64,000 nt of DNA from contig OZ244200.1 in assembly GCA_965216845.1 (NCBI GenBank), positions 1 to 64,000 of the forward strand, given 5' to 3'. Made by a program: the position numbers and the translations under genes. Shown piece by piece: positions 18,440 to 26,022 of the stretch. Each line of letters begins with the position of its first letter. Positions within the stretch are counted from its first letter, which is position 1. Source of the DNA: Panacagrimonas sp965216845 (lineage in GTDB: Bacteria; Pseudomonadota; Gammaproteobacteria; Nevskiales; Nevskiaceae). The notes under the pieces are model-generated. The model was not told the origin of the DNA and did not search any database. It worked only from the letters and a program-made list of their open reading frames with translations.

Positions 18440-19054
18440 TCATCCGGCCCGTTCCGGCGTAAGTTTTTTGCGTGCCGTCAACCAGTAGGCGAGTACCGCC
18501 GCGCCCAGAAACATCAGAAACAGCGGTGTGTAGCGCCACAGGCTGCGCATCCCCACACGAAACGGAAACACCGAGTGAAGCACTTCGCCGGTTGCCGGAT
18601 CGGTGGCCTGAATCATGCCGATATACCAGCCGGGTTGGTCGAAACGGTGCTCGAAGTTCAGCGTGCCGCGCGGATAGACCTGCGCAGGGACGTGGACCAA
18701 GGTGGTCTCTTCGATTTGCTGCGGACTGCCCAGATCCTCATAGCGCCCGCGCGCCTGCAAATTGTTGCGGTCTTCGAGTACGCGGAACTCGACGGCATGT
18801 TCCCGCAGTGCCGAGCTCACGTAGTCGATCACGATGATGGCGCGCCCGGTTTCCGGGAAGTCCTCGCAGAATTCCTGCGTGGCCCGCTTTTCCGGTTGAT
18901 ACCCCGTGAAGTGGGCGCGCAGCTCACCGATCTTCATGATGCAGGTGTCATCTTCCATCGACACGCCGCCATGCGCCTGCACGGTGCCGGCATGAGCCAG
19001 CACCGAGAACAGCATGATCAGTCCACAAAGACGCCCCCGCGTCATCGCGATCAT
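18440..19054 (-). CDS. Uncharacterised exported, C-terminally anchored protein of the pmo operon
   Basis: 204 residues with a signal peptide whose likely cleavage (VQA|HGG) leaves His28 as the mature N-terminus. A periplasmic domain of about 140 residues follows, with conserved-looking acidic/Cys segments MEDDTCIMKIG (Cys38) and EFCEDFPETG (Cys63). One membrane helix spans about 173-192, and the cytoplasmic tail is basic (ARKK). I do not recognise a named family. The start overlaps the pmoB stop by 4 nt (ATGA), so it is translationally coupled to the monooxygenase. A free N-terminal His next to Met and Cys recalls copper proteins such as CopC and PmoB itself. A role in copper delivery or assembly is inference, as is any equivalence to PmoD. 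Confidence 0.75.
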   Translation of the reverse strand: MIAMTRGRLCGLIMLFSVLAHAGTVQAHGGVSMEDDTCIMKIGELRAHFTGYQPEKRATQEFCEDFPETGRAIIVIDYVSSALREHAVEFRVLEDRNNLQARGRYEDLGSPQQIEETTLVHVPAQVYPRGTLNFEHRFDQPGWYIGMIQATDPATGEVLHSVFPFRVGMRSLWRYTPLFLMFLGAAVLAYWLTARKKLTPERAG

Positions 19055-20298
19055 GTCTCACCCATGCCGAAGTCGGGAATCATCGGGCCACCGAATTCCA
19101 CCAGATGCCGCTGACCACGTTCATCGAAGAAGAACAGCAGTCCGGCAACGACCGCATCCGGAGAGGCGATCATCGTGGTCATGCGTTCGGTCTCCCACAT
19201 GGCATCGTCGGCGTACAGCACCACCCGCCGCGTTTCGCCGGGTGCGACCGGCGCACCCTCCACGCGCAGGGCGTCCGAAGCCACGAGATCGTGCTCGTCT
19301 CGCGGCTGCACATCCAACACCTCAGCGTTGATGAAGCGCAGGTTTCCGGCCGCGAACTCGCCAACGGTGACCGGGCTGTCGCCGGTATTGGTGACATCCA
19401 GCTCCAACCGGAAACTGCGACCGGGAATACGGTAGCGCGCCTCGATGAGGCGGGCGTTCACCGGGTTGACGGGCTGTTCGAGCGGCGGAACGTCGATCTT
19501 GCCGGTTTGCAGCGGCGTGGTGATCGGCCATTTCTCCTGGGCATAGACGAAACCACCGGCAATCAGCGTCACGGTCAGCACCAGGAAGATTCCGCCAATC
19601 CTCCGGTCCATCGTTGTGATCATCCGGTCGGCGTCAGGGCCGAGTTCGGAAACGCGCTTGAAGCGCGGAATGGCGATCGGACACTTGGTCAGCCAGTACA
19701 GGAACCAGGCCAGTCCCATGGCGAACCACAGGGCGGACCACAACTTTACGTTGCTGAACCCGTAGCTTTCCAGATCAATGGTCTGCCCCAGCAGGGTGCT
19801 GGCGGTGTTCTCGAAGACCGCCGGGTCGCCCGTCACCTCGACCCAGATTGCCGGCCCGATGATCGGTCCGGTTCCTTTGACGTTGATGACCGTATGGACG
19901 TGGTAACGCCCAGGCTTGCGCGCCTTGAGCACGATCTCGAAATCGTAGAGTTCACCCTTGCGAAACGAGGTCGAACGGATCATCGGCACACCGTTGACAC
20001 GCGACTCCAGGCGAACGAAGGACGGCCCCGGAACACCGATGTTGAGGTAGGCGGTGTCCTCGATCGAATTGACGTGATGCGGCCAGAACTCCGACGGCAT
20101 GAACTTGCCGGTGATCTTGAGAATGTCGTTGACGGACAACTGCACCGTGGAAAACTCGACATCGATCCAGTGCACCGCGCGCATGCGCAACTGCGGCATC
20201 TGCGCACGTTCACCATGCGCCATTGCCACGGGCATATGCGCCATCAGCAGTGTGACCAGACCCAGCAGGGCGACCAGCAGCGTTTTAAGCGTTCTCAT
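19051..20298 (-). CDS. pmoB: Copper membrane monooxygenase subunit B
   Basis: 415 residues from the ATG at 20,298, which has GAGGA 7 nt upstream; an upstream in-frame ATG at 20,346 lies inside pmoA and is rejected. The signal peptide ends AMA|HGE, giving mature N-terminal His28. With His133 and His135 (RYHVHT) this reproduces all three CuB ligands of methane monooxygenase (His33, His137, His139). His43 matches His48 of the second copper site, but the His72 equivalent is Met67 (GKFM). There is a cupredoxin domain, two membrane helices (about 187-204 and 235-252) and a second cupredoxin domain, as in PmoB/AmoB. It is 10 nt downstream of pmoA. Confidence 0.93.
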   Translation of the reverse strand: MRTLKTLLVALLGLVTLLMAHMPVAMAHGERAQMPQLRMRAVHWIDVEFSTVQLSVNDILKITGKFMPSEFWPHHVNSIEDTAYLNIGVPGPSFVRLESRVNGVPMIRSTSFRKGELYDFEIVLKARKPGRYHVHTVINVKGTGPIIGPAIWVEVTGDPAVFENTASTLLGQTIDLESYGFSNVKLWSALWFAMGLAWFLYWLTKCPIAIPRFKRVSELGPDADRMITTMDRRIGGIFLVLTVTLIAGGFVYAQEKWPITTPLQTGKIDVPPLEQPVNPVNARLIEARYRIPGRSFRLELDVTNTGDSPVTVGEFAAGNLRFINAEVLDVQPRDEHDLVASDALRVEGAPVAPGETRRVVLYADDAMWETERMTTMIASPDAVVAGLLFFFDERGQRHLVEFGGPMIPDFGMGET

Positions 20299-20308
20299 CG
20301 GTGGGTCC

Positions 20309-21091
20309 TCAGACAATTTTCCGGATCCAGATGGCCTTGGAGGCAAGGTAGCCTATCCATAGCCAGAACCAGTAGTTCATGATGTTGAGGAAGCCCGCGA
20401 ACACGGCGGTCAGCGGCGTTACGGCCTCTCCGAACGTTCGTAGCGTCGACTCCTCGATGATGCGCACATATTCGGGTATGGCGGTGCGGATGTACTCATA
20501 GCCCATCAGGTCGGCCACGGTCAGCATCGTGCCGTGCAGCTCCACCGGAACCTGGAACGGCGCGAGCAGCGGCCAGTTCAGCGGGTAGATCAGCAACCCG
20601 AATGCGAAACCGCCGAACAGCCCGGTCCAGAAGAAGCTGCGTGTGAGCAGCAGCAGGCAATCGACGATCAGCCCCAGGCCGATGTAGGTCGACGGCCAGA
20701 CGAAGTTCATCGGGAAATCCGCAAACAGATGAAAGTTCAGATAGCGGCTGATCCAGGCCGCCGCCGTCAGACAGAGAATGGTGAGCGAAGCGCCCAACGG
20801 GAGCCTCAGTTTTTCCCACAGCAGATAGCCGAAAACACCCGGCAGCACCGTCAGCGCCAGCGGCGTGACCAGTGGCCACCAGCGGCGATCACGCCAGTCC
20901 ACCCAATAGTCCCAGTCTCCCACTAGCAACGCAAAGTGGAAGCTGAAAATACCCATGAACAACAGCACGATCAACGGAATGATCAGCATATCGGCCTGCA
21001 CGTAGGCCTTGTGTTGCTCTGCCGCAGTGCTCAGGCCGAACTCTGGCTTTCCGGCTTGCGCCGAGAGCCGCGGTGTTGCTTCCGAATCCAT
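20309..21091 (-). CDS. pmoA: Copper membrane monooxygenase subunit A
   Basis: 260 residues, close to the usual PmoA/AmoA length, with several membrane helices. Recognisable blocks are GDWDYWVDWRDRRWWP (58-73), NFVWPSTYIGLGLIVD (129-144), the FFWTGLFGG stretch, VPVELHGTMLTVADLMGYEY (181-200) and RIIEESTLRTFG. The start at 21,091 has GAGGAG upstream. The substrate cannot be read from the sequence. There is no methanol dehydrogenase or ammonia-oxidation gene nearby, and the lipid-catabolic setting favours a short-chain alkane or alkene over methane or ammonia (inference). The gene name marks homology only. Confidence 0.94.
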   Translation of the reverse strand: MDSEATPRLSAQAGKPEFGLSTAAEQHKAYVQADMLIIPLIVLLFMGIFSFHFALLVGDWDYWVDWRDRRWWPLVTPLALTVLPGVFGYLLWEKLRLPLGASLTILCLTAAAWISRYLNFHLFADFPMNFVWPSTYIGLGLIVDCLLLLTRSFFWTGLFGGFAFGLLIYPLNWPLLAPFQVPVELHGTMLTVADLMGYEYIRTAIPEYVRIIEESTLRTFGEAVTPLTAVFAGFLNIMNYWFWLWIGYLASKAIWIRKIV

Positions 21092-21268
21092 GAAGGTCTC
21101 CTCAGAGGTCGCCGCGCCGTGATGCGTACGCGCCGATTGAATAAATCCTTGGGAAAATATCGCCGGCTGACCAACTTATTCGCCGTACGACGCGACGTGG
21201 CCACCGGATGGCTCGCCTTTGGCAAGGCCTGCGCAGTGATGGAACTCGGCGCTCACAGGCACTTGAAG

Positions 21269-21293
21269 GCGCCCGAGGAAACTCCCCGGGCGC
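21269..21293. promoter_or_regulatory. Stem-loop in the pmoC-pmoA spacer
   Basis: 7-bp GC-only arms (GCGCCCG / CGGGCGC), with a further 2 bp after a mismatch, in the 240-nt gap between pmoC and pmoA. On the plus strand it is followed by TTTT. On the coding (minus) strand no U-run follows, so partial termination or mRNA processing between pmoC and pmoAB is more likely than a full stop. Confidence 0.45.
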
Positions 21294-21331
21294 TTTTGTG
21301 TTCTGGCGACGCTATCCTGCCGGACCCGCTA

Positions 21332-22126
21332 TCAGGCGGTGGCCGGGTTCTGCGCGCGCTCGTCCGTGCTTTCTTCCTGGCCCACCACCTTGGTCAGCTC
21401 GACCATCCGTGACAGCATTTGCACCAGCAAGCCGCCAGCTGCGAAAGTCGCCCACCCAAGTAGCACGAAGCCCCAGTGAATCGGCGCCGCGAACAGCTCC
21501 TCGGCGTAGAAGAAGGTGTGCCCCCACTCGTTGAAGCCGACATTCGGCATGATCATGACCGGTCCGGCCACCAACAGCGCGAACGGCAGCGACAAACGGT
21601 TGGCAAACTCCGGCAGCCGCGTGCGGGCGTAGGCGAAGGCCGCCACCGCACCAATGATGAACACCGGGATGCCGAAGTAGAACAGCACGATGTGCGTCGG
21701 CGTGAAGTCGGTGTCGCGCACCGTGACCTGGTGCCAGGCGGCGTCAGCTTCGGTGAAAGGAGACGCGACAAGATAGGCGATGATGCCGAACACCATCAGC
21801 TGCCCGATGAGAACGAAATAGCGACGCAGCTCCTCAGCCGGCGCCAGCCGGTCCAGATGGCGGTCGCGCGTATGCCACAGCCAGCCGACGATGCCCGCGC
21901 CCAGCGCAAACAGCACCGGCAGCTGGACGTACAGCAGCGTCATCCAGTACTTCTGGAAGTCCTCGGAAAAATAATCCAGACCCACGGTGAAGGACGTGGT
22001 GTGCTGGTAAATCCGGTAGGCCGCACAAACCGAAAGCAGTCCCGCCAAGACCAGAAACATCTTGCCCCATGGGACTTTGGGTGCCGCGTACATCCCGCTT
22101 GACTGCATTGTATCCACGGTATTCAT
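21332..22126 (-). CDS. pmoC: Copper membrane monooxygenase subunit C (proximal copy)
   Basis: 264 residues with about six membrane helices. Both ligand sets described for PmoC copper sites are present with exact spacing: Asp128, His132 and His145 in EADAAWHQVTVRDTDFTPTH (equivalent to Asp156, His160, His173), and Asn199, His203 and His217 from NEWGH onward (equivalent to Asn227, His231, His245). The start at 22,126 has AAGGAG upstream. This copy keeps the native C-terminus (DERAQNPATA) and leads into the pmoA spacer. It has its own promoter-like sequence, duplicated with the gene. Confidence 0.93.
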   Translation of the reverse strand: MNTVDTMQSSGMYAAPKVPWGKMFLVLAGLLSVCAAYRIYQHTTSFTVGLDYFSEDFQKYWMTLLYVQLPVLFALGAGIVGWLWHTRDRHLDRLAPAEELRRYFVLIGQLMVFGIIAYLVASPFTEADAAWHQVTVRDTDFTPTHIVLFYFGIPVFIIGAVAAFAYARTRLPEFANRLSLPFALLVAGPVMIMPNVGFNEWGHTFFYAEELFAAPIHWGFVLLGWATFAAGGLLVQMLSRMVELTKVVGQEESTDERAQNPATA

Positions 22127-22219
22127 GTTCAGACTCCTTTTTCAAGCCACGAAAGCGAACCACACTGTTGGGAAACATCGCCTCGACGAGTCGAACCTTC
22201 CCGTCCAGGACCATGCAGC

Positions 22220-22248
22220 AGCCTAGCCACTCCTCCGGCCATTGTCAA
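22220..22248 (-). promoter_or_regulatory. Candidate sigma-70 promoter of proximal pmoC
   Basis: On the minus strand TTGACA (22,243-22,248), a 17-nt spacer and TAGGCT (22,220-22,225). It would give a leader of roughly 85-90 nt before the ATG at 22,126. The -35 box is perfect; the -10 box is weak, which suits an activator-dependent promoter. Confidence 0.45.
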
Positions 22249-22328
22249 TAGCGCGTAGTGTTACTCCATACATTTGCATGCCCTGAAACTCGTGCCCCAC
22301 GCAAGGCCTTGAACCGAAGCCATTTACA

Positions 22329-23117
22329 CTAGGTTGGCGATATTACGCGCTCGTCCGTGCTTTCTTCCTGGCCCACCACCTTGGTCAGCTCGACCATCCG
22401 TGACAGCATTTGCACCAGCAAGCCGCCAGCTGCGAAAGTCGCCCACCCAAGTAGCACGAAGCCCCAGTGAATCGGCGCCGCGAACAGCTCCTCGGCGTAG
22501 AAGAAGGTGTGCCCCCACTCGTTGAAGCCGACGTTCGGCATGATCATGACCGGTCCGGCGACGACCAACGCGAACGGCAGCGACAAACGGTTGGCAAACT
22601 CCGGTAGCCGCGTGCGGGCGTAGACGAAGGCCACCACCGCGCCCATGATGAACACCGGGATACCGAAGTAGAACAGCACGATGTGCGTCGGCGTGAAGTC
22701 GGTGTCGCGCACCGTGACCTGGTGCCAGGCGGCGTCGGCCTCGGCGAACGTGGACGCGATGAGGTAGGCGATGACGCCGAACACCATCAGCTGCCCGATG
22801 AGAACGAAATAGCGACGCAGCTCCTCAGCCGGCGCCAGCCGGTCCAGATGGCGGTCGCGCGTATGCCACAGCCAACCGACGATGCCCGCGCCCAGCGCAA
22901 ACAGCACCGGCAGCTGGACGTACAGCAGCGTCATCCAGTACTTCTGGAAGTCCTCGGAAAAATAATCCAGACCCACGGTGAAGGACGTAGTGTGCTGGTA
23001 AATCCGGTAGGCCGCACAGACCGAAAGCAGTCCCGCCAAGACCAGAAACATCTTGCCCCATGGGGCTTTGGGTGCCGCGTACATCCCGCTTGACTGCATT
23101 GTATCCACGGTATTCAT
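22329..23117 (-). CDS. pmoC: Copper membrane monooxygenase subunit C (distal, duplicated copy)
   Basis: 262 residues, differing from the proximal copy at only about a dozen positions (for example PKAPW for PKVPW, ASTFAEAD for ASPFTEAD, VVAFVYA for AAFAYA). All six copper-ligand residues are kept, so it should be functional. Its C-terminus ends DERVISPT: the last five residues and the stop are read from duplicated upstream DNA, which shows it was created by tandem duplication. It is the first gene after the divergent MerR regulator and has its own promoter-like region. Confidence 0.92.
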   Translation of the reverse strand: MNTVDTMQSSGMYAAPKAPWGKMFLVLAGLLSVCAAYRIYQHTTSFTVGLDYFSEDFQKYWMTLLYVQLPVLFALGAGIVGWLWHTRDRHLDRLAPAEELRRYFVLIGQLMVFGVIAYLIASTFAEADAAWHQVTVRDTDFTPTHIVLFYFGIPVFIMGAVVAFVYARTRLPEFANRLSLPFALVVAGPVMIMPNVGFNEWGHTFFYAEELFAAPIHWGFVLLGWATFAAGGLLVQMLSRMVELTKVVGQEESTDERVISPT

Positions 23118-23213
23118 GTTCAGACTCCTTTTTCAAGCCACGAAAGGGAACCGCACTGTTGGGAAACATCGCCTCGACGAGTCGAACCTTCCCGTCCAAG
23201 ATCACACAACAGC

Positions 23214-23242
23214 AACTTAGTCAAGCCGTTGCTCGCCGTCAA
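23214..23242 (-). promoter_or_regulatory. Candidate sigma-70 promoter of distal pmoC
   Basis: On the minus strand TTGACG (23,237-23,242), 17 nt, then TAAGTT (23,214-23,219), at the same position relative to the gene as in the proximal copy. Both leaders share AGTGTTACT just upstream of the -35 box, a possible regulator contact. Confidence 0.42.
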
Positions 23243-23388
23243 TAGCACAAAGTGTTACTTTCTACAATTGCATACCCTGAAACTCGTGCCCCGCGTAAGC
23301 CCTTGAACCGAAGCCATTTACACTAGGCTGGCGATATTGCACGGTCGCCGAGGGTCACGAGCGTGAGCCGCACCTCCCATCCACACGA

Positions 23389-24153
23389 ATGAACATGCCC
23401 CGAAGAAAGACGCCCGCCCCGCCGAACGCCCCCTACAAGATCAAGGATCTTTCGGAGATTTCCGGGGTTCGCCGGGAAACCATCCGCTTCTATGTCGCCC
23501 AGGGATTGCTGCCGCCACCGGTCAAGACTTCGCCCAATGTCGGTTGGTATACGGAGCGCCATGTCGAGATGCTGTCCCTGATCGGCAAGCTTCAGAGCGA
23601 ACGCTTTCTACCCCTGAAAGTCATCAAGAGCCTGGTACAGGGTTCGGCCGAGGGTGCCGGCTTCAGCACACAGCAGATGAAGATGCTCGGGGAAATCCGG
23701 CGACAGCTCGCCGTAGAACACCGGAATCTGACGGTGAATGAGGACGCGCGCCGGCTTGCGGCGGAAATCGGGCTGACGCCAAAGGAGCTCAAGGGGCTGC
23801 GCACGCTCGGTTTCGCCGACTCCGGCGGCGCCACGATTGCCGACGTGGAGATTGGCCGTCTATGGCTGCGGATGAAGGAGGCCGGCCTTTCCGAACAGCG
23901 CGGCTTTGGCCCCGAGGACATGGCATATATCGTCGACCTGGTCGATTCGGCGGTGAGCTTCGAACTGGATCTTTTCCGGCACCGCGTCGACAACTTGTCA
24001 CCACTGGAAATCCGCAAGCTCATCGAGGTAGTGATTCCGTCGATCAACTCGATTTTCTCAATCCTGCACGAACGCCGACTGCACGCTCAAATCCGAGCCT
24101 TCATCGACGCCAGCCGCAAGCAACGGCGCTCCTCCAGAGGGAAAGGGAAGTGA
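23389..24153 (+). CDS. MerR-family regulator divergent from pmoC
   Basis: 254 residues; a second ATG two codons in (23,395) is possible. The MerR winged helix spans about 16-85 (YKIKDLSEISGVRRETIRFYV, then the GLLPPP wing start). A long C-terminal region of about 165 residues, without the Cys pattern of metal sensors, is presumably a ligand or dimer domain. It is divergent from pmoC across 271 bp that contain the pmoC promoter. Divergent MerR genes usually control the neighbouring promoter, so it is the best local candidate for a hydrocarbon- or copper-responsive regulator of the monooxygenase (inference). It could equally control the CoA ligase 106 nt downstream on its own strand. Confidence 0.85.
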   Translation: MNMPRRKTPAPPNAPYKIKDLSEISGVRRETIRFYVAQGLLPPPVKTSPNVGWYTERHVEMLSLIGKLQSERFLPLKVIKSLVQGSAEGAGFSTQQMKMLGEIRRQLAVEHRNLTVNEDARRLAAEIGLTPKELKGLRTLGFADSGGATIADVEIGRLWLRMKEAGLSEQRGFGPEDMAYIVDLVDSAVSFELDLFRHRVDNLSPLEIRKLIEVVIPSINSIFSILHERRLHAQIRAFIDASRKQRRSSRGKGK

Positions 24154-24259
24154 ACCCGAAGCCATCCCAGCGGCACCGTACAGAACGTCCGATCATGCCG
24201 CCGCCGGACCGACCTGCGGCGGCCAGTCCACCCGTACGCAACGCGAGGAGCACCACAAC

Positions 24260-25813
24260 ATGTATCCGGGAATCTGGGCGCAACGCACGCCCGACAAACC
24301 AGCAGCGATCGACAGCAGCAGCGGCGACACCCTGAGCTACCGCGAGCTCGACGATCGCTCCAACCAGCTTGCGCAACTGCTCTGGGCGCGCGGCCTGCGG
24401 CCGGGCGACCATGTCGCTGTGTTCATGGAAAACAATCTGCGCTACTTCGAGGTGATCTGGGCGGCGCTGCGCTCGGGCCTGCATCTGACCACCATCAACC
24501 GCTACCTGACCGGCGAGGAGGCGGGCTACATCCTCGACAACTGCGACGCCCAGGCACTGGTCGCTTCGAGTTACCTGTCCGAACCGGCCGCCGAGCTTCC
24601 CGGACTCGCGCCCCGCTGCCACACCTGGCTGATGACCGACGGCGCCGGCGCTCGGTATGAAGCATACGAGCACGCCATCGCGCGGTATCCGGCGCGGCCG
24701 CTGGCGCGGGAGCCGGCCGGCCAGTTCATGCTCTACAGTTCGGGCACCACCGGGCGGCCCAAGGGTATCTTGCGGCCGCTGTCGGGCGCGGCCATCGCCG
24801 ACGAGGTGAGCCCGATCACCCAGCTGCTGCAGGCGCTGTGGCACGTCGACGCCGACGCGGTCTATTTGTCGCCGGCGCCGCTCTACCATTCCGCGCCGGT
24901 GGCATTCTGCGCTGGCATCCAGTCCCACGGCGGCACCGCCGTGATGATGCCCCGCTTCGATGAGAGGGCAGCATTGGCGGCAATCGAGCGCTACAAGGTC
25001 ACTCACAGCCAGTGGGTGCCAACCATGTTCACCCGGATGCTGAAGCTGCCGGACCACGAGCGCAACGCCTTCGACCTTTCCTCGCACCGAGTCGCGATCC
25101 ATGCTGCGGCGCCCTGCCCGGAAGGCATCAAGCGGAGGATGTTCGACTGGTGGGGGCCAATCCTCTATGAATACTACGGCGGCACCGAGCTGAACGGCTT
25201 CACTCACTGCACGCCGGAGGAATGGCTCGCCCATCCCGGAACCGTGGGCAAACCCCTTCTCGGCGAGCTGCACATCTGCGCCGAGGACGGCCACGAGCTG
25301 CAGCCTGGCGAGGACGGCCTCGTCTACTTCGAGCAGCCGCAGATGCCGTTCGAGTACTACCGCGACTCTGAGAAGACCCGCTCGGCCCAGCACCCTGAGC
25401 ACCCCAATTGGAGCGCCCTGGGCGATGTCGGCCACGTCGACGAGGACGGATTCCTGCACCTCACCGACCGCGCCAGCTTCATGATCATTTCCGGCGGCGT
25501 CAACATCTATCCACAGGAGATCGAGGACACCCTGGTGCTGCATCCGGCGGTCGCCGATGTCGCCGTGATCGGGGTGCCGGACGCCGAAATGGGCGAGGAG
25601 GTCAAAGCGGTCGTCCAGCTGGTATCCGGAGTCGAGCCGAATCCGGGCCTGGAGACCGAGCTGCTCGACTACGCACGGCAGCACCTCGCCCACTACAAGT
25701 GTCCGCGCAGCGTGGATTTCGTCGACGAGCTGCCACGGCTGCCCACGGGCAAGCTCTACAAGCGCCTGCTCAAGGATCAGTACTGGGGCAGGGGCGGCTC
25801 GCGCATCGTTTGA
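24260..25813 (+). CDS. AMP-forming acyl-CoA synthetase
   Basis: 517 residues of the ANL superfamily: the P-loop-like YSSGTTGRPKG (159-169), YYGGTE, the hinge region GDVGHVDEDGFLHLTDR, and the C-terminal lysine motif PTGKLYKR. It converts a carboxylic acid, ATP and CoA into acyl-CoA. The substrate is unclear, but medium-chain or branched acids suit the context. The first 75 bases after merR are non-coding; the start follows GAGGAGC at 24,246. It is probably co-transcribed with merR and is separated from the next operon by 209 bp with an operator palindrome. Confidence 0.9.
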   Translation: MYPGIWAQRTPDKPAAIDSSSGDTLSYRELDDRSNQLAQLLWARGLRPGDHVAVFMENNLRYFEVIWAALRSGLHLTTINRYLTGEEAGYILDNCDAQALVASSYLSEPAAELPGLAPRCHTWLMTDGAGARYEAYEHAIARYPARPLAREPAGQFMLYSSGTTGRPKGILRPLSGAAIADEVSPITQLLQALWHVDADAVYLSPAPLYHSAPVAFCAGIQSHGGTAVMMPRFDERAALAAIERYKVTHSQWVPTMFTRMLKLPDHERNAFDLSSHRVAIHAAAPCPEGIKRRMFDWWGPILYEYYGGTELNGFTHCTPEEWLAHPGTVGKPLLGELHICAEDGHELQPGEDGLVYFEQPQMPFEYYRDSEKTRSAQHPEHPNWSALGDVGHVDEDGFLHLTDRASFMIISGGVNIYPQEIEDTLVLHPAVADVAVIGVPDAEMGEEVKAVVQLVSGVEPNPGLETELLDYARQHLAHYKCPRSVDFVDELPRLPTGKLYKRLLKDQYWGRGGSRIV

Positions 25814-25953
25814 CGGACTTTTTGCCTCGCGCGGCCGTTGTGCCGTCGCGGGCTTTGCGACGCCCCGCCGGTGAATGACGCGGCTGCCGGGAGCTGAATG
25901 TTGAGAGGATCCAGAGCCAGGGCAGGCTTGCACCTGGCGGTCATAGCTGCAAC

Positions 25954-25969
25954 ACTAACAATTGTTAGT
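25954..25969. promoter_or_regulatory. Operator-like palindrome ACTAACAATTGTTAGT
   Basis: Perfect 16-bp palindrome 53 bp upstream of the gene at 26,023 and the best copy of the CTAAC-N4-GTTAG element. TGCAACA immediately precedes it, as it does (with a small gap) at 50,441, so both may lie between the -35 and -10 boxes of similar promoters. Confidence 0.65.
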
Positions 25970-26022
25970 TAGAAGTAATTCTTGTATTCCGGCCCTCGAC
26001 GAGGGCGCATGCTGGAGACTCC

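Larger units (their letters stand above)
21355..23339. repeat. Tandem duplication of pmoC with its 5' region (unit about 991 bp)
   Basis: CGCGCTCGTCCGTGC occurs at 21,355 and 22,346, and GCGATATT closes each unit at 22,337 and 23,331. The genes are very similar; the leader regions are more diverged, especially around the -10 region. The junction falls inside the 3' end of the distal pmoC, so its last five codons come from promoter-region DNA. Confidence 0.9.

Noticed and set aside
20299..20346. Longer pmoB starting at 20,346
   Set aside because: It would place 16 extra residues before the signal peptide and overlap pmoA; the ATG at 20,298 has a good ribosome-binding site.
21269..21297. Plus-strand intrinsic terminator in the pmoC-pmoA spacer
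   Set aside because: There is no plus-strand gene upstream to terminate; kept only as a stem-loop of uncertain role.
22256..22330. Sigma-54 promoter upstream of pmoC (GGCACGAG stretch)
   Set aside because: The required GG-N10-GC spacing is not met; the TTGACA-17-TAGGCT element is a better candidate.
23389..24153. CueR-like copper sensor for the MerR protein
   Set aside because: The C-terminal part lacks the cysteine pair of copper-sensing MerR proteins and is far longer.
24101..25933. Minus-strand open frame of about 600 codons opposite the CoA ligase
   Set aside because: It is a mirror of a clear ANL ligase; it has no motif and no ribosome-binding site.
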